A stretch of DNA of 60,000 bases from Owenia fusiformis (taxonomy: Eukaryota; Annelida; Polychaeta; Sabellida; Oweniidae): positions 27,046,684-27,106,683 of the forward strand of contig CAIIXF020000012.1 of the NCBI GenBank assembly GCA_903813345.2, in the 5' to 3' direction. The position numbers and the translations under genes were made by a program. The notes beneath the pieces are model-generated. The model was not told the DNA's origin. It made no database searches and worked only from the letters and a program-made list of their open reading frames with translations. Within the stretch, counting starts at the first letter, position 1. Every line of letters starts with the position of its first letter. Positions 26,087 through 39,490 of the stretch are shown one piece after another.

Positions 26087-28437
26087 AGACTCCAGATTGA
26101 AAATCTGGAGTCTATTGTTTTCGTCAGTATTCTTCTTTATTATTATTATTAGACTCCAGATGAAAATCTGGAGTCTATTGCTTTTGCCAGTTTTCTTTAT
26201 TATTATTCTTTCAGAATCTTCCTCCTTCCCAGATTTCTCACCAACTAGAAGAGCTTACTTTAAGCTGCTTACATGATTAACTAGGGAATGTATCTGGGAT
26301 GATGGGAAATTAGGTCAAATTTTTATCTAGGTCAAAGGTCAAGAACTAGGTCAAATCCAGTACTTTGTCACTTTTTCCCATTATCTCGGTTGTCCTTCAA
26401 TATTTTTGATCCTGGTTTTTTTCATTGTGTTCCTCATAAAAAAGTAGAAAACCTAGGGTCGATTTAGTTTTTTGGTATCTCAAACCGATTTCGAGATATC
26501 AGTGTCCGAAAACGAGGTCCAAAAAAAATTTCACCGAATCCAATGTCCGGGATATCAGTCTTATAGGAAATCTTCTCAGGATTCCGAATCTGAAAACCAA
26601 ATTTCGATCTTAATTCCGGTTCAGAAGTTATGGCGTTTTGAAAATTCAAAATCGCTAAATTTGGTGCCCAATGTTAATTCAATGGGAAAAAATATTTTTT
26701 TGAAGTGTAAAATACGAGATATAGACTAAGCACAGCTAAACATAATGGAAGCCCATAAAAGAAAGGGACCACAAGACCTTCTTTTCATAAAAATTTGGAC
26801 ACCAAAATGCCTAGGTCAAAATCTAGGTCAAATTCAAAGTTTGTCCTTATTTTTGCGATTCTGACACTACAGATTAATAATATTCTTCGAAAATTTGTAT
26901 ACATGTAGCCAAGAGTGTGCTAATAGTGTTAGCCTTTTGCCGTCAGAAAGTATTTTGACCCACTTTTGAGATATGGTGTCCGAAAAGTAGGTCAAACTAA
27001 AAAATTCTCCAAATTTAACGTATGAGTTATGAATTAGGGGTAGAATTTTATCAGGAATCTGAATCTGCAAACCAAATTTTGATTCGACCTCCTGTTCGGA
27101 AGTTATGGCGTTTTGAAAGCTCAAAAATCGCTAAATTTGCTGCCCCATGTTATGTCAATGGGAAAAAAGATTTGTTTGAAGTGTAAAATACGAGATATAA
27201 ACTGAGTACAGCTTAATATAATGAAAGCCTATTAAAGAAGGGGACCTCGAAGGCTACTTAGCTTCAAAATTTGGACACTAAAATCCCTAGGTTAAAATCT
27301 AGGTCAAATTCATAGTTTTTCCTTATTTTTGCGATTCTGACACTATATTCAAATGATTTGCTTTAAAATTTTGTATACAGGTAGCAAAGAGTATGCTCAT
27401 AGTGTTAGCCTTTTGCCGTCAAAAAGTATTTTGACCCACTTTTGAGATATGGTGTCCGAAAAGTAGGTCAAAATAAAAACTATCCAAATTTAATGAGTGA
27501 GTTATGAATTAAAGGTAAAATTTTCTCAGGAATCCAAATCTGCAAACCAAATTTCGATCCGACTTCTTGTTCTGAAGTTATGGCGTTTTGAAATCTCAAA
27601 AATCGCTAAATTTGGTGCCCCATGTTAAATCAATGGGACCGAATAATTTTTTGAAGTGTAAAAATACGAGATATAGAATGAGTACAGCTAAACATAATGA
27701 AAGCCCATAAAAGAAGGGGACCTCAAAAGCTACTTTCCTTCAAAATTTGGACACCAAAATACCTAGTTCAAAATCTAGGTCAAATTCTTAGTTTTTTCTT
27801 ATTGTTGCAATTCGGACACTACACTTCAATGATATTCTTCGAAATTTTGTATACATGTAGCAAAGAGTGTGCTCATAATGTTAACTTGTTGCCGTCAAGA
27901 AGTGTTTTGACCCACTTTTGAGATATGGTGATCGAAATGTATGTCAAAATAAAAAGTTCTCCAAATTTAACGTATGAGTTATGAATTAGGGGTAGAATTT
28001 CCTAAGGAATCCGGATCTGAAATTAAAATTGCAATCCGACCCCTGGTTAAGATTCTAAGCCATTTTGAAGTTTGAAATTCGCACTTGCCAGTATTCACGA
28101 TGCAGATTGATCAAATACACTTTCAAAAATTCCTACATACCCTACTTTACCTCCCTACCTACTCAGCTACTTATTTGACTACTTACTCAATTGCTTAATT
28201 AGTTATTACTTACTTAGCTACTTACTCAGCTACTAACTCAGGTACTTACTCAGCTACTTACTCAGCTACCTACTCAGCTTTTTACCCAGTTACTTACTCA
28301 GCTACTTACTCAACTACTACTAAGGTACTTACTCAGCTAATTACTCAGTTAATTACTCAGCTCTTTACTGATCTATCTAGGTAAAATAAATCTGGAGTCT
28401 TAAATTGAACTTGTTCAATTTCACAAATCTAGTTATT
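26087..28437 (-). mobile_element. Pearl/HINE-like element, copy 3 (inverted)
   Basis: This is the same element family in reverse: the duplicated hairpin end (AGACTCCAGAT...) is at 26087-26190, the AGGTCA-A-AGGTCA pair at 26329-26341, core units follow to about 28080, then a minisatellite and the head palindrome (28402-28425). About three core units are present. Confidence 0.7.
28130..28375. repeat. Minisatellite of 'ctcagctactta' units
   Basis: About 20 units of roughly 12 bp ('ctcagctactta' and variants) stand between the core and the head of element copy 3. In the other copies the same place holds a different simple repeat. Confidence 0.85.
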
Positions 28438-30005
28438 ATTATTATTTTTCTCTACGCGTTTTCTCAATAACTAGAAGTCATTGAGTCAAGTCCTGTATAT
28501 GGTCAATTTAGGTCCAGTATCTAGTTTCTCGGAAATTGGGTCAAATTTTTATCTAGGTCAAAGGTCAAGAACTAGGTCAAATCCAGTACTTTGTCACTTT
28601 TTTCAATTTTCTCAGTCGTCCTTCAATATTTTCGATCCAGGTTTTTTTCATTGTGTTCCTCATAAAAAAGTAGGAAAGCTAGGGTCGATTTATTTTTTAG
28701 ATATCTCAAACCGATTTTGAGATATGGCGTCCAGAAAGTAGGTCACACCAAAACGTGCTCCAAATTCAATGTATGAGTTATGAATAAGGGGTAGAATTTT
28801 GTCAGGAATCCAAATCTACAAACCAAATTTCGATCCGACTTCTGGTTCAGAAGTTATGGCGTTTTGAAAACTCAAAAATCGCTAAATTTTGTGCCCATGT
28901 TAAGTCAATGGGAAAAAAGATTTTTTTGAAGTGAAAAATACGAAATATAGACTGAGTTCAGCTTAATTTAATGAAAGCCTTCAAAAAAAGGGGACCTCAA
29001 AAGCCATCTAGCTTCAGAATTTGGACACCAAAATTCCTAGGTCAAAATCTAGGTCAAATTCAATGGTTTTCCTTATTTTTGCGATACTGACACTACACTT
29101 CAATTATATTCTTCGAAATTGTGTATACATGTAGCCAAGAGTGTGCTAATAGTGTTAGCCTTTTGCCGTCAGAAAGTATTTTGACCCACTTTTGAGATAT
29201 GGTGTCCGAAAAGTAGGTCAAAATAAAAAGTTCTCCAAATTTAACGTATGAGTTATGAATTAGGGGTAGAATTTTGTCAGGAATCCGAATCTGCAAACTA
29301 AATATCGATCCGACTCCCGGTTCGGAAGTTATGGCGTGTCCGAAAAGTAGGTCAAAATAAAAAGTTTCCAAATTTAACGTATGAGTTATGAATTAAGAGT
29401 AGAATTTTGTCAGGAATCCAAATCTGCAAACCAAATTTCGATCCGACTTCTGGTTCCAAAGTTATGGCGTGTCCAAAAAGTAGGTCAAAATAAAAATTCG
29501 CCAAATTTAACGTATGAGTTATGAATTAGTGGTAGAATTTTGTCAGGAATCCGAATCTTTAAATCAAATTTAGATCCGACTTCCGGTTCGGAAGTTATGG
29601 CGTTTTGAAATTTCGGAAAATCGATCTGATGGTACCCTGATAGAAAGTCAAGAGTAGAGAAGAAAATATTGAAAAATTCACCCATCCTTCCTATCTGATC
29701 CTATCCTATCCTTCCTATCTATCCTTCCTATCTATCCTTCCTTCGTATCCTTTCTTTCCTATCCTTCCTATCCTCTCCTATCATATCCTTTCTTCCTATT
29801 CTGTTCTATCCTATCCTTCTTTCTTATTCTATCCTATCGTTCCTTCCCATTCTATCCTATCCTACCTTCCAATTTTATCCATCCATCTTATTCTGGATGA
29901 CTCAGCTTATTCTCGATGACTGGGCTTATTTTAGATGACTGGGCTTAAAAAAAGTCTAGATCTGGAGTCTGAAATTGAACTTCGTTCAATTTCCAAAGTC
30001 TAGTT
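28437..30005 (-). mobile_element. Pearl/HINE-like element, copy 4 (inverted)
   Basis: It joins copy 3 head to tail in the same minus orientation. The AGGTCA-A-AGGTCA pair is at 28555-28567. It has one full and several partial core units; the part 29150-29600 repeats a shorter segment three times. A 'tatccttccta' microsatellite (29690-29880) and the head palindrome (29969-29992) close it. Confidence 0.68.
29690..29880. repeat. Microsatellite of 'tatccttcc' type
   Basis: Imperfect units of 'tatcc' and 'ttcc' fill this stretch inside element copy 4, at the place held by other simple repeats in the other copies. Confidence 0.85.
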
Positions 30006-31354
30006 TTGTTGACCTATTTAGTAGACTTACAATACTCAAAAATTAGCTTAACTAGGCCAATAATTTCCCCTGACGGAAGTAAAAAAATAATGTAAACGGG
30101 TCACACTGACATCTTACGTCGTTTAATTATAATTTATTTTAACAATACGTCAGTCAGCAAAGGCGATATGTTTATTCGCAGAGAAGGAAAATAAACGCCC
30201 AATGATAAACAGCTATGGTGATAAATGAAGTTTCTGTCGAGCTCCGAGCGTCCAAACCAAACACAAATATGCAAGTATCTTTCACTACCACTAAGCTGTT
30301 GGTGACATGTAGGCAGTGGCGGATATGGTGAGGGGAGGGATTATGAACCCCGAAAAAATGAGGCCTTCAAAGATGTAGGGTTCAAAAATAAATTGGATAA
30401 TTTAGGTAACAAACTGGAACTGGTATTGTTGTCAACCAGTAATGTGATTAGCACATCTTTCAGTTTCCATATAATAGTCCAATCATAGTCATTTATCTTT
30501 GCGATGTCCTTGTCGTAGTATTTGGGGCTCCTTCAGATGTCCGTTCTATTTAATCCGGTGTGAAAGAAATGATGGTCCCCCAGGGATAATGGTCCCCTTT
30601 CTTAACGGCCCTTACTGGCCCTGATTGTGTATAAGATAATGAGGGAAAGAGTTGTATTTAGGTCACCATATAAATCAATGGAGAGTAGGACCATAATTTG
30701 ATAGGACCTCCTACCCTTTTACACCTGCATATTGTTTGCAGGTGTCTTCATGGGGTCCTATCTTACTAACATACTACTGGTAAGTTCTCACATTGGACTT
30801 AGTTTCACGCGCCATGTGGCAAATGAGATTGGGTGTAATATGATGTTAACAAAGATAAGTGTTATGTGTATAAGTGTATTTTCGTTGTATTTACATCTTT
30901 TTTTTATAAAAATATACCATATGTTTACAAAATGTGTAGACGTAGCAGGTAGTTCACTATTGTCTCAAAAGGCTCAAGTAGACATCTATAAATAAAAAAG
31001 CATATATGAACATTTTATATGCTGGTACTACGATGAAGAAATATTTTGACCACAATGCACAACATTCATGCAATCGTAATATAATAACACATCCTACTAT
31101 TGATATAAATAATCCAGGCCACAGGAAAAGGGGTCTCCAATACTTTTGACTTTTTGTTTATTTTAAAAAGCACAAAAATACCTTTCAAATGAGCCATGGC
31201 TTATGTCTTGACAATTTTCCTTGCATTTATAGACCAAAAAGTCGGATTTTAATTTTGCACATTTTCCTCTTAATCTTTTTTGGCTCTGTAGCACAATTTT
31301 AATTTTTGTGATAAGATCGGTTATCCTATGGCCAGGCTCAAACATATAAACTCA
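30006..31354. other. Intergenic DNA downstream of gene C
   Basis: No gene is seen. A hairpin ACACCTGCA...TGCAGGTGT lies at 30720-30745 next to GC-rich repeat-like sequence (30540-30720). An 87-codon frame at 30732-30995 (+) has no recognisable content. Confidence 0.45.
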
Positions 31355-34300
31355 CTATGGTTCGAGGAGAGGACACGGGGCATCGATTCTTGTTCTATTT
31401 ACAATAGTGTCTGCTATACCACGATCTGTACCGTTAAACAAATGATCGGTAGAATGAGGTAACAATTTATACTCATCCCCGTCAAACTTTCCTTTCCTGT
31501 AAATACAGATTTAGAAAGGTATAAAGCTCTCAAGAGCTTCATTCGATTAATAAAAGGCAGTACTAAATTATTAGGTATTATCTACATGTTGTTGGTAATT
31601 GTTATTTAAACATCAAAATACAGAAGAAATATTTGATCAGAAATTTCACGAAAGAATACAAAATACAAATGAATAAAGAAAAGGCAGACATTAATGAAAC
31701 ACAGATATGCATTCAATATTTCTTCTCTATGATCTCCCAAATGACATATTGACGGATATGGCGTAAATTAAAAACAAAAAGACTATCGAGATGTTTCGAT
31801 AATATCTGCAATTTGTTTCAAAATGAATGGTGAAATAAACCTGATAAAAATAAGTATGTGCATTCTACCCAAAGACTTAAAACCACCTGACTATATAAAC
31901 TTGTGTAAAATGTTAGGAGCAATGTAAATCATACAGCTCTATACTACTTACTTATGTGGCAAACTAATCACATTCAAAATCACTCCGCTCTTTTTTAGTT
32001 CCCCTTTCGTGACGTACATCGGTACCCTATTTCGTCGTAGGAAGGTCAGCCCATCGGTAAAAAGTAAGATTATTTGTTTAACTCCAGTTCTATGGAATTT
32101 TGTGAAAGATTTCTGTGCGTTTTGCAATGCTAGATGTGTGTGTGTCCTGCAGAGTTCACCCTGTTTCTTCCTAACATCGATATTTTTGAATTTTTCCATG
32201 GTTTTCAGTACGTCTAATTTTGAATCTGAAATAGAATTGAAATAGTCAGGGTAATTTAATTCAGAGTGGCACCATCTTTATAATCAAGGTCTAGGTTAAA
32301 ATTTTAACAAAGATTGCTCGACCAATGAGAAGGTATCTCAGTAATTGCTTCTCACATTCAATTATGATACTGCCATGTTCGCATACTATTAGTTGTTCTA
32401 TTTTGTATTGACAATAATCCTGAAATATTTTTTCACTTACTAGATTTACCTATCGTCAACTAGATTGATCCTTTAGTATTTTTTTTACAAATTGCAAATT
32501 AAGATCTACCTTTTAACATACATGGTGTCCAAAAAGCTCTATCGTACGCTTTCGGCCAAATGATGGTAAAATTGATACACAACGCTGATATTAATTATTG
32601 CTACATAAAAGCTGTTTATTGACATCACGTTACCAGAAACAATGTCTACCATGGGCAGAGCTACACCAGCTAGATTATTTAACGTTTCAGTCCCATGGGG
32701 CAATGTCAAGCCTCCACTTTTTGGAAATTTGAAAATACTGACTAGAGGCTGTGACCAGGCTTTTGAGATCATGTCTAGAAACGTGAAAATGTTTGTTGAC
32801 ATTCCAAATAAACAAACTAATGGCATGGAGTCTCTATATAAAAGGACAGGATGATAATAAAGAATATAGAATAATGTCACCCAGAAAATCTAAACAAATG
32901 AGCACTTTATTAAAACATAAAATCAATGCGACCCGCATACTGGTGTCATAGATTGCTCTATAAAACACCACATCGGGAAGATAGGGAGATTGACTTCCCA
33001 ACTTGACACATTTAAAGGTATATAAAGTATAGTCCTGAGAAAATTACAGAACTTGAGGTTGTATATCAAATTGACACACAAAAATGCGTGACGTTTTTGT
33101 ACAATCTGTGTTTACCGTGAAAGACGACTGAATCTATAATTAGTTGCTATGATAATTTCTGGGGAAGTTTCGAACAAATAAATTGAAGTATATTAAGGAA
33201 ATATCTAAACATATACTGGATGCAGAATTCAATAATTAATAACTGCACTTGCCCTGTTACTTTCAGGACAGGTACATTAACTATTTAATTTATTATTTGT
33301 ATCATTATTAAAGGCAACTTTGACAATGAGCAAAGTAAATTAGAAAATCTTTTGTTTTTACCTAATTTTTTTACACGATTCACCTCCTGTCCATATGTTA
33401 GAATACCAACTCTTGCTTTCATGGTTGATTGATTATAGCTTAATATTTGATATCCTATGTCTCTTGAAACATTACGTGCGAGATCCTTAATCGCAGGTGA
33501 TAGCGAACACGACAGATCCAATATCATCTCGACGTCTGCACAAATGGCTGAAAATATATTTATGCATTTAGGTGCATGCAATATGGCAACACAGAGCAAG
33601 TGTATCGCGTATGCTGACCACTATTATGATCTCATATGAATTTATTAAAACATGTTAACACATATATTCATGTAAGAACAATTGAATAGATGTCGTCATT
33701 GACATTGTGATAGTATTTTGACAGCGATGTTATTAACAAGGTATTTTAGCAAGATAAATTTAAAAGTTAACGCTTTGTTGCAGCTGTCAAACGACGACAT
33801 CTTCGAGACGACTGAAGACGTATGGCCGAATGCTGTTCAAAATGGTTATATGAGAATTGTTCCACTCTATTAAAAATTCTTGTAATTGTTGGCTATGTTA
33901 TGTGACCCGAATCAATCACCACAACTTCCTACATAATACCTTCGTCTACATCAACGTCAAAGTGCCACTTTGTATCACGACTTTTATATATTAAAACATG
34001 TTAAGCATCTTCAGTAGTAATTACACATTATGACACAACAGATTATTCAAAGCATTGTAACAATTATTAATAAAAACAATCAAATCATATAAGCAATATT
34101 TCGTAATCTGTACAGCGTTGGTCATCATAATAACAATTTCATAGTTGTATCGGATCATTCGTGAAATAGCAACGTTTCTTTTTTCCAAAAAACCATTTTA
34201 AGCAGAGTTGGCTTGAAGACGTGATATGATTAATAATGATGTTACGAACATCCATATACATACGTGGCTGTGTAGGGTCGAAAGTACCACTGCCATAAAT

Positions 34301-34994
34301 CTTTTTCCCCTCCCCTTCTAAAAGTAACATGTATACACATATGAATAATTTATTGCATCATATTAAATATTGACATTAATTTGAGACACTTAGTATGCTG
34401 TAAATACAGGGTGACCCATTAGCCGTGTATTTCCTTTTTAAATCAGTTATATTTTAACCGGACTAACAACTTTGTAGAGGCTATATTCTGAAATTGCTAT
34501 TTGCCTTTTGGGTTTTGAGGCACTATAAGCATAAACAATTCCACATGTATTGTCAATGGAAATATATTCACCTTTTTATCTCGATAATTTTCGTGTCATT
34601 TAGCTATCACTAATCAATCGACAAAATCAAGAAAATATTACAAATGGTTAATGTTCACAAACAATTCGATATTTATGTAAATTCAAATTTTCAACCGAGC
34701 ACAGAATATTTGGGGCGATAATGGATCTTTCACAACAGACCATGCAGGCGGACCGTTTGCCATCGTGCGGGTTAGGACAGATGGCGAGACACCGCATGGG
34801 CACGAAATAACATGGGCAAAACAAATATAAAAATCGATCAATTAATTTTAAAGTTCATGCCCGCTTAACTTACCTATTGTAACTTTTATAGACGTGTCTT
34901 TTCCATTGATGCCAACTTCGCGTGTATTCTTACCACCCATAATGCACAGGGGTACAAGTAATAGATACACACAAATGACGAACGTCTTCTGCAT
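31355..34994 (-). CDS. Gene C: secreted single-vWA-domain protein
   Basis: Exons 34994-34874, 34317-34264, 33547-33362, 32225-31952 and 31496-31355 (stop TAG) join in frame to 258 residues. The signal segment is TFVICVYLLLVPLCIM. A strand-like NGKDTSIKVTI follows, similar in place and pattern to the other genes. The 54-nt exon 2 encodes a Gly/Lys/Pro-rich linker. The vWA domain opens at C61, has MIDAS DLSCS (D69-S73), CRTHTH and LFTDG, and ends at DAPC. An NGT sequon precedes the last helix. This is the most compact of the four genes and has no large insertion, so it is the best model for the family. Its vWA sequence (CRTHTHLALQ) is closest to gene D. Confidence 0.85.
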
Positions 34995-36582
34995 CGGACT
35001 GAAAGGGAATATGATCCTTGAACAAGAATGGGGTCATCTAAAATTACTTACAATTCAATTCATAGTAAACAATATGCTCCAAATCCAATTTCTGTTACAT
35101 CACAAAAACAAAATCTTATTAAATGTATTTTAAAGTGATGCTCTTTTTATAAGCTCCATATCTATAAGTCGGGTTTTTATTTATAACTTTCCTACTGTCA
35201 TTACTTTCAGGGAACAGATAGATGGAAAACACCTATCTGAAGGAGGAAATCTATTGTCAGCGAAAGTGATTATCAAAGATACCTCAAACAACTTAGCCAC
35301 TGTGAAATGAAAAGTCTGTACTATTGATTTGAAACATAGCATTTTAGAATAAAGTACAACATAGGATAATGTAAAAACGCAATTTGGTTTGATTTAATGA
35401 TGTATATATATTACATACGACTATAAAATAAGGATTTTGTATTGTTATATGGATTTATCCTGTATTGAACATAGTTAATGTCTGTTAATTATATTATTTA
35501 TGTACTTCTGAATATATAATGAATATCATCCTGCGTAGAACAAGACCTCACCTGGTAATTTAAGATCAAATAGTACATGTATACCATGAGCATATTTCAT
35601 ATGAACTCAAATATAAAGTTTCTTAATGATTTATTCAATGCTTAACATATTTCTAGCATACATCGATGTATCAATTAATAATCTTAATGAATTAGGCATT
35701 ATTTTTCCAATTTTCTACGACTAGTATAATCAGGAATAATTCAAAAATCATATAATAACGTTGCATTATTTTAATTTGTTATTAGTATATTGATGTTTTA
35801 CTGTTACTCATGTTCCGCGAACTTTTGCATTGGTCAAATAATTTATTTTTCAAATCATTAACAATTATTCAGATGCGAGTAGGTAGTTACCACTTTTGCC
35901 ACCAGGTGGCTGATTCGGGGGAAATAACATGACAGGGTATTAGAAAATTCCCTTTAACTTAAATAATCATCAGTTTTAGTGGTTCACTTTTCATATTACC
36001 CTTATGTACCTGATAGTTATACAAATTAAAATATGTCCAGTAAAGGAAAATATTACCTGACCAACGCAAGAAAAGATATTTCACTTTTTGTGATTTTACA
36101 ACATGGGGTCTATGGGGAATCTCCCCGACCTAGAAGTCAAATTTTCAAAGAAAATTGTATTTTCAGAGTTGATTAACTCTTTTCAAAACCACATTTCTAG
36201 ATGTAACTTTATATTATACCTATATGTAGATTCCAAATATGACATCAGTTTGCCTGAATTTTGAATTTTTATTGAACTAAATCAAGATAATTTCTACTCG
36301 CATCTGATGTATTAGGTCACACTTTTATTTAATAAAGTCACATTATTGTCATTTGTTATATATATATTGATCACATCTGAAATACATTAGTAAAAACAAA
36401 ATTAGAATTCATCGTTAATTTATGCGTTTTGCTGAATATTATATAAATAGTACATAAAAGTTTCAACTATTCTAAAGTATCAAAGTCATATAATCAGTCT
36501 GCCTTTCAGGTTTTAATTAATTGGTTTCACGTTTGAGCTAACGCATCATAACATTAGCCCACAGATAAAATTATCGTATGTA

Positions 36583-37174
36583 CAGTGTGACACAAAAAAA
36601 GTTCTAGCCACATAATTTTGAATAACTTTTTTTGTCATTATAGATTCCTGACATCTTCTTAACACTAGACTGCATGGAGCAACTCTACAAAACGATTCCG
36701 ATGACTAACTCAATTACTGCGCACTTTTATGACCGTTACAAGATGTCTTCAACATGGCGTCCATTCCATTGCAGGCACACTTCTGGATTCTAGTGGCAAA
36801 TTAATGATTACGCTTGCCTGAAATAACCATCCAGATTTCTATCGCTGAGGGTACTTGAATGACCATGTCTATGCAACAACCCCTTAAACCATAGAACATC
36901 TGAAGATAGAGATCAACAGAAAGATCATAGCCATTTCTGTGGGAAAATGTAGCGTCGTCAATAATCTCGGCCATAGAATCCAGGTGTGCCTAACATTTAG
37001 ACCACATCTTATAACGCTCATAAAAGTGCATCCAGTTGAGTTAGTCATCTGAAACTTCTTACGGCATGGTTGCTCCATGGAGTCGAGTTTGAATGTTCTG
37101 AAGAACATGTCAGGAATCATGCAGACAAAAAATCCACAGAACATTATATGGGTGCCACTTTTTGTGTCACTCTG
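36583..37174. mobile_element. Tc1/mariner-like foldback MITE
   Basis: The ends are CAGTGTGACACAAAAA and, inverted, CAGAGTGACACAAAAA; both are flanked by TA (36581-36582 and 37175-37176), the target of Tc1/mariner elements. Inside, 36690-36745 ('gatgactaactcaatta...caagatg') is repeated in reverse at 37005-37050. No transposase is present. Confidence 0.75.
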
Positions 37175-39025
37175 TATCTAGAATTTAAGAACAAAACGTA
37201 TTCAAATTATATGAGACGCTTAGTCAAACGATAGCGCATCGTATGCTGTATATAGTTAACAGCAATTGGATATAAATTACTTTACAAACCACTTATATAT
37301 AATTAATGTTAAGAACAATTTAATAACTTATCTAATAGTATGATATATGGAAACAATATATAAATACGTTATGTGACTAAGCGTAACAAGATGGATGTAT
37401 ACTTATATCAAAGATTGCTTCGATTTTGTACAGTTTGAAATATCGCATCATTTAATAACCGATGTGTTCTTTGTGTATGTTCAAACTTGTCGAAATGGAT
37501 TCATTCGTGTACTTGAATGATATAAGGCAGCCTTAAAATAAGTCAACTGGTACAACAGGGCATCATCGAATAAATCATCGGCAAAGCATCCTAGGGAAAC
37601 AAAATAACGTATTATCAAAGTGTCTTACTTGTGTCTGCGAGACCATCCAAAGAACATGTGACTTAATGTACCGGAAGTCGATCAATTACTCCAACGAATC
37701 CAATATGTCGTCGCTTATGAGTTTCATTGCCATTACATTCTCATTTTAGATAATGCTGTATAGGTCAGTCCAATTTTCGCATGTACTTACTGGCATAAAG
37801 CTACCCTTTACATTATTTATTGCCATTTAACGCAATACAAGTGATGTTTTAGTAATTTGCATAAATTAGCTAATATGTATGAAGATTAATCGTTTACAAA
37901 TTCAATCTTTAATAGGAAGTCGGACATACGATATACTTGAACCTGCCAATTGTTCGAACGTATGCAGTCGTAAGGTTGAATGCTCACAACTGACTTTTAC
38001 AAATGTTGAAGAATGGTTTTTAAGATATTTAATGAGAATACACTGTATGTCATTTGATTACATTCTGTTGCATCGGAGTTATGTATACCATTACATTAAT
38101 AAACATATTAAGCAATCAACTTATATTACAATGAAATGCATTATTTTGAGATACGCATAGGGTGTGAGCCCTGAACGAAAGGATTTGGCAAGCTCTGAAT
38201 GGACTTTACGTTATGTTTAAAACGACATTGGGAGTGATACGGTTAATGAAAAGATGACTTCCTTCAACCATGATTCCGTTGGCATATTACTTCATCTCCA
38301 TTGGCATTTCACCAAGAGTGAATGATGTTAGTTTCGAGTAAAAGGAAGATAATCGAAAAATCCTTGGTCATATCTTGTATAACGAATGTTTTTATTCTCT
38401 CATATTTAGTCAATTTCGGAGAGTTCCCAATTAATCAGGTTTTCTGGTAGTGATTTCAAATAAAGCTAACAAAATGTATTAAGTACGAGTCGTGTTCACG
38501 GGGGTAAAGCAGACCCGATGATGCAATGAGCTTGCTCGGCGGTATCATGACTGTGTAACGGGTCTTAATGTATAAGTGTGCTCGGCGGTAGGTTCAAACA
38601 ACGCGGATCCTCAAAGCATGTGCTCATGGCATATTCGTGTTTTAACACCCGTGCGTGTTGTTTTAAATATATACATACTAGTATTGTATACGATGAGAAT
38701 TGGCAGACTATAGAATAAGCCAAAAAGTTACGTTATATTGGTTTCAAGATTTATTAAGCATTTACAACCATAACCTCAGTTTTATACAACTTAAAACATT
38801 TGCAAAAACACATTTTTCTTCCACTCCAGTGGATTTTTGTAACACAATTGGGCAAAAGTAGCAAGTAGTTAGATCGCCAGTGTATTGCAGTTGACAAATC
38901 TTCATTTATTCCAATGAAATGTCACTTATCCATTCCCGTACTTGTACAAATACGTATTTGAAGTCTATTGCTTCCTCATGATCACTGTTTTTACAATTCC
39001 AGAAGTATTTTCTTTGGTATATGTT

Positions 39026-39490
39026 CACTCTACTATACCTTACATTTGGTGTTCATGAGCAACCCATTTGGCTTATTAGTAATGATTATGTATTTTTTTT
39101 ATTTGTCTGTTCCTTATTAATGGTTTATCGGTTGAATGTTAGATGTCACTAAGGCACTTTCAAAAATATACTAAACAATACAATTAGACAAAGAAAGTAT
39201 CTTATGCATTTCTAGGTGTTAGGTATAGTAGAGTGACGTTGTAAAAGGTCTATATTACGGAAGAATATAATTCAATATTATAACATTTCACTCAACTTTA
39301 CCCAACCCCTAGAAATGCATAATATACTCTGTTTGTCTAATTGTATTGTTTTGTTTATTTTTGCAAGTACCTTATCTATCAGTCTTCCGATAAACCATAA
39401 GGAACAGACAAATAAAAACAAATAACACAATCATTACTATTAGCCAAATGGGTTGCTCATGTACACTAAATGCAAGGTATAGTAGACTGT
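39026..39490. repeat. Long foldback repeat (MITE-like)
   Basis: Two arms of about 205 bp (39026-39235 and 39285-39490) are reverse complements with moderate divergence. They share 'ctactataccttrcattt', 'gagcaacccatttggct', 'tctgttccttat', 'ggtttatcgg' and 'acaatacaattagac'. The target duplication was not resolved. Confidence 0.75.

Noticed and set aside
32539-32880. 113-codon frame on the minus strand (and an overlapping plus-strand frame) near gene C exon 4
   Set aside because: It lies in intron 3 of gene C, has no motif, and overlaps an open frame on the other strand, so it is most likely chance or old repeat.
34400-34440. 'tacagggtgacccatta', like the end of a Tc1/mariner-type element
   Set aside because: No matching inverted end or TA-flanked partner was found nearby.
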